A stretch of DNA of 64,000 bases from Streptococcus parasanguinis (GTDB lineage: Bacteria; Bacillota; Bacilli; Lactobacillales; Streptococcaceae): assembly GCA_905188195.1 (NCBI GenBank), contig CAJJKY010000001.1, forward strand, positions 186,001 to 250,000, read 5' to 3'. The notes beneath the pieces were generated by a model that did no database searches, was not told the origin of the DNA, and worked only from the letters and a program-made list of their open reading frames with translations. This document shows, one piece after another, positions 57,454-64,000 of the stretch; within the stretch, counting starts at the first letter, position 1; each line of letters begins with the position of its first letter. The position numbers were made by a program, and so were the translations under genes.

Positions 57454-58607
57454 TGTCCTTTTCCTTGCAATTTGTTCTGGTGCTGATTGGAACTTTTATG
57501 ATTGCCTTGGTATTGACGCCCTTGGTTCGCCTATTCTCCTTTAAGATTGATGCCGTAGATTATCCGAATGCGCGTCGGATCAATACCAAGCCTATGCCAA
57601 GCGCGGGTGGACTGTCTATCGTGATTGCTTTTTCAATTGCGACTCTTGTGTTTATTCCTATGCTGACATCCACCACCGCACCAATCAAAAGTTACCTATC
57701 CTATACCTTGCCGGTCGTGGGCGCAGGATGGATTATCGCGCTCACAGGATTGATCGATGATGTAAAAGAGTTGTCTGCCAAGAAAAAGATGATCGGCATC
57801 CTGCTGGCAGCGAGTCTGGTCTGGTTTTTGACAGATTTTCGGCTGAATGATTTTAAGATTCCATTCGGTGGTCCCTTACTTCATTTTGAACCATGGCTAT
57901 CGTATCTTTTGACGGTGATTTGGATTGTTTCTATTACCAATGCGGTCAATCTGATTGATGGATTAGATGGATTGGTGAGTGGGGTCTCTATTATTTCCCT
58001 AGTGACAATGGGGATTGTGTCCTATTTCTTTCTTCCAGTACCCAATCTCTTTCTGACCATGACGATCTTTGTCTTGGTTGCGTCCATCGCAGGTTTCTTT
58101 CCCTTTAACTACCATCCGGCCATTCTCTATCTGGGAGACACTGGTGCCTTGTTTATCGGATTCATGATTTCTGTCTTATCCTTGCAAGGTTTGAAAAATG
58201 CGACAGCTGTTGCAGTAGTTACCCCAATGATTATCCTCGGAGTGCCGATTACAGATACCTTTTTAGCCATTATCCGTCGGACTCTTTCTGGTCAAAAATT
58301 TTATAAACCGGATCGCAATCACTTGCACCACCGACTTCTTTCTCTGGGCTTGACACATCGGGGAACTGTACTTGTGATCTATGGAATTTCGATGATCTTC
58401 TCCTTGATTTCTCTCTTGCTCAACATCTCGAGTCGCATTGGGGGTGTCCTACTTGTGATCGGGCTCTTGTTTGGAGTAGAGCTGTTAGCAGAATTGATCG
58501 GGGTTCTGGGGCCACATCACAGTCCTTTGTTAAATGTTCTGCGCTATATAGGGAATTCTTCCTACCGGGAGGAAGTTCGTCAAAAACGAAAAGAAAAAAC
58601 TAAATAA
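57450..58607 (+). CDS. wecA: Undecaprenyl-phosphate GlcNAc-1-phosphate transferase (WecA/TagO/RgpG type)
   Basis: 385 residues, about eleven membrane helices. Family motifs: GLIDDVKELSAKKKM (the Asp-Asp pair), NAVNLIDGLDGL and the substrate-loop RRTLSGQKFYKPDRNHLHH with HLHHRLL. It loads GlcNAc-phosphate on undecaprenyl phosphate to start teichoic acid or rhamnose-glucose polysaccharide synthesis; in S. mutans the syntenic gene is rgpG. Start at 57450 (MMSF) or 57453. It overlaps mecA by 4 bp. Confidence 0.9.
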   Translation: MMSFSLQFVLVLIGTFMIALVLTPLVRLFSFKIDAVDYPNARRINTKPMPSAGGLSIVIAFSIATLVFIPMLTSTTAPIKSYLSYTLPVVGAGWIIALTGLIDDVKELSAKKKMIGILLAASLVWFLTDFRLNDFKIPFGGPLLHFEPWLSYLLTVIWIVSITNAVNLIDGLDGLVSGVSIISLVTMGIVSYFFLPVPNLFLTMTIFVLVASIAGFFPFNYHPAILYLGDTGALFIGFMISVLSLQGLKNATAVAVVTPMIILGVPITDTFLAIIRRTLSGQKFYKPDRNHLHHRLLSLGLTHRGTVLVIYGISMIFSLISLLLNISSRIGGVLLVIGLLFGVELLAELIGVLGPHHSPLLNVLRYIGNSSYREEVRQKRKEKTK

Positions 58608-58741
58608 GAATAGTTCTAATCAAAAGAAAAGCCATTTAGGCTTTTTTTTGATATACTTGAAAGGTAAAAAAATACTTTGTGATGAAGGAATCTTTGCTTT
58701 GAGAACCTTCCATACTTCAAAGTAAAAAGAAAGGGAATGCA

Positions 58742-59512
58742 ATGTCGACATTAGAAATCAAAGACCTTCACGTTGAAATTGAAGGCAAAGAAATTTTAAA
58801 AGGTGTGAACCTAACCCTCAAAACTGGTGAGATCGCAGCCATCATGGGACCAAATGGAACAGGGAAATCTACTTTGTCAGCTGCCATTATGGGAAACCCA
58901 AATTATGAAGTGACCAAAGGGGAGATTCTGTTTGATGGTGTCAACATCTTGGAATTGGAAGTAGACGAACGTGCACGGATGGGCTTGTTCCTTGCTATGC
59001 AGTACCCTTCAGAAATCCCAGGGATTACGAATGCAGAATTTTTACGTGCAGCCATGAATGCTGGTAAAGAAGAGGACGAGAAGATCTCTATTCGTGATTT
59101 CATCAAAAAATTGGATGAAAAGATGGAATTGCTCAACATGAAAGAAGAAATGGCAGAACGCTATTTGAACGAAGGATTCTCTGGTGGTGAGAAAAAACGC
59201 AATGAAATCCTTCAATTGTTGATGTTGGAACCAACATTTGCCCTTTTGGATGAAATTGACTCTGGTTTGGATATCGATGCTCTTAAGGTCGTATCTAAAG
59301 GGGTTAATGCAATGCGGGGTGAAGGTTTTGGAGCGATGATCATCACCCACTACCAACGTTTGTTGAACTATATTACTCCAGATGTCGTCCATGTCATGAT
59401 GGAAGGCCGTGTAGTGCTTTCAGGTGGACCGGAATTGGCTGCACGCTTGGAACGTGAAGGCTATGCACAACTTGCAGAAGAACTCGGTTACGACTATAAA
59501 GAAGAACTATAA
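58742..59512 (+). CDS. sufC: SUF Fe-S assembly ATPase SufC
   Basis: 256 residues. Walker A GPNGTGKST, signature FSGGEKKRNEI, Walker B ALLDEIDSGLD, the SufC-specific combination. It energises the SufBCD scaffold on which iron-sulfur clusters are built. First gene of sufCDSUB. AAAGGGAATG before the start; preceded by a terminator-like hairpin AAGCCATTTAGGCTTTTTT (58630-58648) for wecA. Confidence 0.96.
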   Translation: MSTLEIKDLHVEIEGKEILKGVNLTLKTGEIAAIMGPNGTGKSTLSAAIMGNPNYEVTKGEILFDGVNILELEVDERARMGLFLAMQYPSEIPGITNAEFLRAAMNAGKEEDEKISIRDFIKKLDEKMELLNMKEEMAERYLNEGFSGGEKKRNEILQLLMLEPTFALLDEIDSGLDIDALKVVSKGVNAMRGEGFGAMIITHYQRLLNYITPDVVHVMMEGRVVLSGGPELAARLEREGYAQLAEELGYDYKEEL

Positions 59513-59578
59513 CCTGATGACAAGTGATCTAATGTTGTCATAAAATCAAACAGATAGTATCTTTATTAGGAGAAAAAA

Positions 59579-60841
59579 ATGAGTATTGAAAATATTACCC
59601 TCTTTTCGGAACTGCATGCTGAGCCAAGCTGGCTGCAAGATTTACGAAAAAAAGCTTTTGACAAGATCGATCAGTTGGAATTGCCAGCCATTGAGCGTGT
59701 CAAATTCCACCGCTGGAATCTTGGAGATGGGACGATCACAGAAAGCGAGGCTTCTGCCAATGTTCCCGATTTTACAGCCCTCGATTCAAACTTAAAATTG
59801 GTCCAAGTTGGAACTCAAACTGTATTTGAACAGGTGCCACAAGCCTTGGCAGACCAAGGAGTTCTTTTTACAGATTTCCATACTGCCCTAGAAGAAATTC
59901 CTCAGGTAGTGGAAGACTACTTTATGTCTTCGGTTAAATACGACGATGATAAACTAGCAGCATACCACACGGCTTATTTTAATAGTGGGGCTGTGCTATA
60001 TGTTCCAGATAACGTCGAAATTTCAGAACCCATCGAAGGTATTTTCTACCAGGATAGCGACAGTGATGTACCTTTTAATAAGCACATTTTGATTATCGCA
60101 GGCAAAAACAGTAAGTTCAGCTATTTGGAACGCCTAGAATCAAAAGGTGAAGGCTCAGCAACAGCAACTGCTAATGTGACGGTTGAGGTGATCGCCCGCT
60201 CAGGTGCCCAAGTGAAATTTGCGGCGATTGACCGTCTGGGTGAAAATGTCACAGCCTACATCAGTCGACGTGGGAAACTAGGTCAGGATGCCAGCATTGA
60301 TTGGGCTATCGGTGTTATGAACGAAGGTAACGTGGTTGCAGACTTTGACAGTGACTTGGTTGGAAACGGAAGTCATGCAGATTTGAAAGTCGTTGCTTTA
60401 TCAAGCGGTCGTCAGGTTCAAGGAATTGACACCCGCGTGACCAACTTTGGTTGCAACTCGATCGGAAATATCTTGCAACACGGGGTTATTCTTGAAAAAG
60501 GAACCTTGACCTTCAACGGAATTGGTCATATTATCAAGGGGGCTAAAGGAGCAGATGCTCAGCAAGAAAGCCGTGTCTTGATGTTATCGGATCAAGCACG
60601 TTCAGATGCGAACCCAATCCTCTTGATTGATGAAAATGACGTCACAGCAGGCCATGCTGCATCGATCGGTCAAGTGGACCCAGAAGATATGTATTACCTC
60701 ATGAGTCGTGGTCTGGATCAACACACAGCAGAACGCTTAGTGGTGCGTGGTTTCTTGGGATCTGTTATTGTTGAAATTCCAGTTAAAGAAGTACGTGATG
60801 AAATGATTGCCACCATCGAAGAAAAGTTATCTCAACGCTAA
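59579..60841 (+). CDS. sufD: SUF scaffold protein SufD
   Basis: 420 residues with the SufBD beta-helix core (ERLESKGEGSATATANVTVE, GSHADLKVVALSSGRQVQGI) and the C-terminal family motif ITAGHAASIGQVDPEDMYYL-like stretch with the conserved histidine (HAASIGQ). It pairs with SufB. AGGAGAAAAA precedes the ATG, 66 bp after sufC. Confidence 0.95.
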   Translation: MSIENITLFSELHAEPSWLQDLRKKAFDKIDQLELPAIERVKFHRWNLGDGTITESEASANVPDFTALDSNLKLVQVGTQTVFEQVPQALADQGVLFTDFHTALEEIPQVVEDYFMSSVKYDDDKLAAYHTAYFNSGAVLYVPDNVEISEPIEGIFYQDSDSDVPFNKHILIIAGKNSKFSYLERLESKGEGSATATANVTVEVIARSGAQVKFAAIDRLGENVTAYISRRGKLGQDASIDWAIGVMNEGNVVADFDSDLVGNGSHADLKVVALSSGRQVQGIDTRVTNFGCNSIGNILQHGVILEKGTLTFNGIGHIIKGAKGADAQQESRVLMLSDQARSDANPILLIDENDVTAGHAASIGQVDPEDMYYLMSRGLDQHTAERLVVRGFLGSVIVEIPVKEVRDEMIATIEEKLSQR

Positions 60842-60850
60842 GGAGAAACA

Positions 60851-62077
60851 ATGCTAGATAAAAATACGATTGCTCAAGATTTTCCCATTCTCGATCAACT
60901 AGTTCACGATGAGCCTTTGGTTTATCTAGATAATGCAGCAACGACGCAAAAACCTAAACCTGTTCTTGAAGCAGTTAATCACTATTATTTGCAAGATAAC
61001 GCCAATGTTCATCGTGGAGTTCATACTTTGGCTGAACGAGCGACAGCAGCCTATGAGGCGGCGCGTGAGAAAGTCAGAAAATTTATCAACGCTTCATCAA
61101 CCAAGGAGGTGCTCTTTACAAGAGGGACAACGACTGGACTCAACTGGGTAGCTCGCTATGCAGAAGAAGTCCTAAATGAAGGGGACGAAGTCTTGATTTC
61201 CATCATGGAACATCATTCCAACATCATTCCTTGGCAGCAAGCCTGCAAGAAGACAGGAGCAAAACTGGTCTATGTCTATCTAAAAGATGGCTTACTGGAT
61301 ATGCAGGACTTAAAGAGCAAGCTTAGTGAGAAGACAAAATTTGTCTCCATCACCCATGCTTCGAATGTCTTAGGGGTGGTCAATCCGATCAAGGAAATTG
61401 CTCGATTAGCCCATGAAGTTGGAGCGATCATGGTCGTAGATGGGGCTCAATCAACCCCTCATATGGCCATTGATGTACAAGACTTAGATGCGGATTTCTT
61501 TGCTTTTTCTGGCCATAAGATGGCTGCACCAACAGGGATTGGTGTCCTCTATGGGAAGGAAGAAATCTTAGAGCAAATGTCTCCAATCGAGTATGGGGGC
61601 GAGATGATTGACTTTGTTTACGAACAATCTGCCTCTTGGAAGGAATTGCCTTGGAAATTTGAAGCTGGAACACCTAATATGGCGGGAGCAATTGGTCTTG
61701 GTGCAGCAATCGATTACTTAGAAGAGCTGGGTATGGACCAGGTAGAAGCGCATGAGCAAGAACTGATTGCCTATGTGTTTCCAAAATTACAGGCTATCGA
61801 AGGCTTGACCATCTATGGTTCCCAAGACTTAGCCCAACGTTCTGGCGTCATTTCCTTTAATCTAGGAGATCTCCATCCGCATGACTTAGCAACAGCACTA
61901 GATTATGAAGGGATTGCCGTTCGTGCAGGTCACCACTGTGCACAACCGCTTCTTCAATACCTACAAGTCCCAGCGACAACGAGAGCAAGTTTTTATATCT
62001 ACAACACCAAAGCGGACTGTGATAAATTAATTGAGGCATTGATCAAAGCAAAGGAGTTTTTCAATGGCACTTTCTAA
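60851..62077 (+). CDS. sufS: Cysteine desulfurase SufS
   Basis: 408 residues, class V aminotransferase fold. PLP lysine K223 in SGHKMAAPTG, THASNVLGVVNP, VVDGAQSTPHM and catalytic Cys363 in AGHHCAQP with the short loop typical of group II desulfurases. It takes sulfur from cysteine and passes it to SufU. 9 bp after sufD; overlaps sufU by 14 bp. Confidence 0.96.
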   Translation: MLDKNTIAQDFPILDQLVHDEPLVYLDNAATTQKPKPVLEAVNHYYLQDNANVHRGVHTLAERATAAYEAAREKVRKFINASSTKEVLFTRGTTTGLNWVARYAEEVLNEGDEVLISIMEHHSNIIPWQQACKKTGAKLVYVYLKDGLLDMQDLKSKLSEKTKFVSITHASNVLGVVNPIKEIARLAHEVGAIMVVDGAQSTPHMAIDVQDLDADFFAFSGHKMAAPTGIGVLYGKEEILEQMSPIEYGGEMIDFVYEQSASWKELPWKFEAGTPNMAGAIGLGAAIDYLEELGMDQVEAHEQELIAYVFPKLQAIEGLTIYGSQDLAQRSGVISFNLGDLHPHDLATALDYEGIAVRAGHHCAQPLLQYLQVPATTRASFYIYNTKADCDKLIEALIKAKEFFNGTF

Positions 62078-62498
62078 ATTAGATTCGCTGTACATGGCGG
62101 TCGTAGCCGACCATTCAAAACACCCCCATCACCAAGGGCAGATTGAAGATGTTGATCAGATCCAACTCAACAATCCAACTTGTGGAGATGTGATCCAGTT
62201 GAGTGTGAAATTTGATGAGAATGACAGGGTGGAAGATATTGCCTTTGTGAATTCAGGTTGTACGATCTCAACGGCTTCAGCTAGTATGATGACGGATGCT
62301 GTAATGGGAAAAACAAAAGAGGAAGTCGAAGAATTGGCACAGGTCTTTTCAGAAATGGTCCAAGGCCAATCAGATCCTCGCCAAGAGGAGTTGGGAGATG
62401 CAGCCTTCTTATCTGGAGTCTCAAAATTCCCACAACGGATTAAATGTGCAACCCTCTCCTGGAATGCTCTCAAAAAAGCGATCGAACGTAGCAAATAA
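62064..62498 (+). CDS. sufU: Sulfur-transfer protein SufU
   Basis: 144 residues, IscU-like. The three zinc-binding cysteines are NNPTCGD (C40, with D42), NSGCTIS and RIKCATLSW. In Gram-positive SUF systems SufU is a zinc-bound sulfur acceptor for SufS rather than a scaffold. It begins inside sufS, so the enzyme and acceptor are co-translated. Confidence 0.96.
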   Translation: MALSKLDSLYMAVVADHSKHPHHQGQIEDVDQIQLNNPTCGDVIQLSVKFDENDRVEDIAFVNSGCTISTASASMMTDAVMGKTKEEVEELAQVFSEMVQGQSDPRQEELGDAAFLSGVSKFPQRIKCATLSWNALKKAIERSK

Positions 62499-62530
62499 TT
62501 AAAAGAAGAAACAGAGAAAGAAAGGAAATT

Positions 62531-63943
62531 ATGGCTGAAGAAAGAGTCGAACCGAAACCAATTGATCTCGGTGAATATAAATTTGGATTTCACGATGACG
62601 TTCAACCCATTCTCTCTACCGGGAAGGGATTGAATGAAGCGGTTATTCGTGAATTGTCTGCAGCAAAAAATGAACCAGAATGGATGCTCGAATTCCGTTT
62701 GAAATCTTTTGAAACCTTCAAAAAGATGCCCATGCAAACCTGGGGAGCCGATCTATCAGAAATTGACTTTGATGATTTGATCTATTATCAAAAACCTTCG
62801 GATAAACCTGCCCGTTCATGGGACGAAGTCCCAGAGAAAATCAAGGAAACCTTTGAGCGTATCGGGATTCCTGAAGCGGAACGTGCTTACCTAGCGGGAG
62901 CTTCTGCTCAGTATGAATCAGAAGTGGTTTACCACAATATGAAAGAAGAGTTTGAAAAGTTGGGGATTATCTTTACCGATACAGATTCTGCCCTAAAAGA
63001 ATATCCAGACCTATTCAAACAGTATTTTGCGAAGTTAGTGCCACCAACGGATAACAAATTGGCTGCCCTAAACTCAGCAGTCTGGTCTGGTGGAACCTTC
63101 ATTTATGTGCCAAAAGGCGTAAAAGTAGACGTTCCCCTTCAAACTTACTTCCGTATCAACAATGAAAATACAGGTCAGTTTGAGCGCACGTTGATTATCG
63201 TGGATGAGGGAGCAAGTGTTCACTATGTAGAAGGCTGTACAGCACCGACCTATTCAAGCAATAGCCTCCATGCAGCGATTGTTGAGATCTTTGCCTTGGA
63301 TGGTGCTTATATGCGCTACACGACCATCCAAAACTGGTCTGACAATGTCTACAACTTGGTCACCAAGCGGGCCAAAGCTCAAAAAGATGCTACAGTTGAG
63401 TGGATCGACGGGAACTTAGGAGCGAAGACAACCATGAAGTACCCATCTGTTTATCTAGATGGAGAAGGAGCGCGTGGGACCATGTTGTCCATTGCCTTTG
63501 CGAATGCAGGTCAACACCAAGATACAGGTGCCAAGATGATCCACAATGCCCCTCACACTAGCTCGTCTATCGTATCCAAATCCATCGCGAAGGGTGGCGG
63601 AAAGGTAGACTACCGTGGACAAGTGACTTTCAACAAGAACTCTAAGAAATCAGTTTCTCACATTGAGTGTGACACTATTATCATGGATGATTTATCTGCA
63701 TCAGACACGATTCCATTTAATGAAATCCACAACTCACAAGTTGCTTTGGAGCACGAGGCCAAGGTTTCAAAAATTTCAGAAGAACAACTGTATTATTTGA
63801 TGAGTCGTGGTTTGTCTGAATCAGAAGCGACAGAAATGATTGTCATGGGATTTGTAGAGCCCTTTACAAAAGAACTTCCAATGGAATACGCCGTTGAGTT
63901 AAACCGACTCATTAGCTACGAAATGGAAGGATCTGTAGGATAA
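62531..63943 (+). CDS. sufB: SUF scaffold protein SufB
   Basis: 470 residues. The N-terminal GEYKFGFHDD and GLNEAVIRELSAAKNEPEWM start is typical for SufB; the beta-helix core contains YVEGCTAPTYSSNSLHAAIV (cysteine near the cluster site) and SHIECDTIIMDD. It carries the nascent Fe-S cluster together with SufC and SufD. Last gene of the operon; a terminator follows. Confidence 0.97.
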   Translation: MAEERVEPKPIDLGEYKFGFHDDVQPILSTGKGLNEAVIRELSAAKNEPEWMLEFRLKSFETFKKMPMQTWGADLSEIDFDDLIYYQKPSDKPARSWDEVPEKIKETFERIGIPEAERAYLAGASAQYESEVVYHNMKEEFEKLGIIFTDTDSALKEYPDLFKQYFAKLVPPTDNKLAALNSAVWSGGTFIYVPKGVKVDVPLQTYFRINNENTGQFERTLIIVDEGASVHYVEGCTAPTYSSNSLHAAIVEIFALDGAYMRYTTIQNWSDNVYNLVTKRAKAQKDATVEWIDGNLGAKTTMKYPSVYLDGEGARGTMLSIAFANAGQHQDTGAKMIHNAPHTSSSIVSKSIAKGGGKVDYRGQVTFNKNSKKSVSHIECDTIIMDDLSASDTIPFNEIHNSQVALEHEAKVSKISEEQLYYLMSRGLSESEATEMIVMGFVEPFTKELPMEYAVELNRLISYEMEGSVG

Positions 63944-63960
63944 TTCATTTTCATCAATCA

Positions 63961-63999
63961 AAAATCACAATGGATTTGACTCCATTGTGATTTTTTTAC
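63961..63999 (+). terminator. Terminator of the suf operon
   Basis: AAATCACAATGGA-tttgac-TCCATTGTGATTT followed by TTTT: a 13-bp perfect stem. Confidence 0.95.
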
Positions 64000-64000
64000 T

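Noticed and set aside
1..64000. CRISPR arrays, rRNA genes, insertion sequences and transposases
   Set aside because: No spaced identical repeats, rRNA segments or transposase-like proteins were seen in the window.

Overview
The window is low-GC Firmicute DNA from an oral-type Streptococcus. Supporting genes are strH with a YSIRK-like signal and LPXTG anchor, hrcA-grpE-dnaK-dnaJ with CIRCE operators, the RNA polymerase delta gene, fakA and sufCDSUB. The order uppP-mecA-wecA/rgpG-sufCDSUB is typical of the genus. S. parasanguinis or a close relative is my best guess, but species cannot be fixed without a search.

Left edge (1-3284): AT-rich accessory DNA. It holds the C-terminal end of an OLD/GajA-type nuclease, a UvrD-like helicase (together Gabija-like phage defence) and an unknown third gene. 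A displaced copy of the last codons of ribosomal gene rpsI (3237-3284) follows, with two terminators. I read this as the right end (attR-like) of an island integrated in the 3' end of rpsI. The integrase and true rpsI would lie to the left, outside the window.

Core and regulatory DNA (3600-30700): CsbD, rhomboid and VanZ/RDD membrane proteins; ACT and PFL proteins; twin histidine phosphatases; a VanY-type carboxypeptidase; the heat-shock cluster with two CIRCE sites and unusual structured intergenic RNA; strH with a cre site; truA-thiD-ECF-UPF0340; tig; rpoE; pyrG with a GGGC-type attenuator leader; tRNA-Leu; fba.

Accessory and envelope part (30700-45100): small hypothetical, possibly immunity-like genes; a three-gene ABC-2 exporter; GNAT; tRNA-Thr; two LiaF-like membrane proteins around a LytTR regulator, with matching direct-repeat operators at two promoters; rpmB; YloU-FakA; a lipoprotein; and a six-gene ABC exporter/two-component operon with a palindrome before its promoter.

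Right part (45100-64000): ilvBNC-ilvA with CodY-like boxes, an SPFH protein, an amino-acid ABC transporter on the minus strand, a DUF2207 protein, uppP, mecA, wecA/rgpG and the SUF iron-sulfur operon.

A 177-bp repeat occurs five times, always just after a stop codon. Its end hairpins make it look like a mobile bidirectional terminator. The strongest leads for something undescribed are this repeat, the LytTR/LiaF-like circuit with its operators, the folded spacer between a Shine-Dalgarno and the dnaJ start, and the third gene beside the Gabija-like pair.
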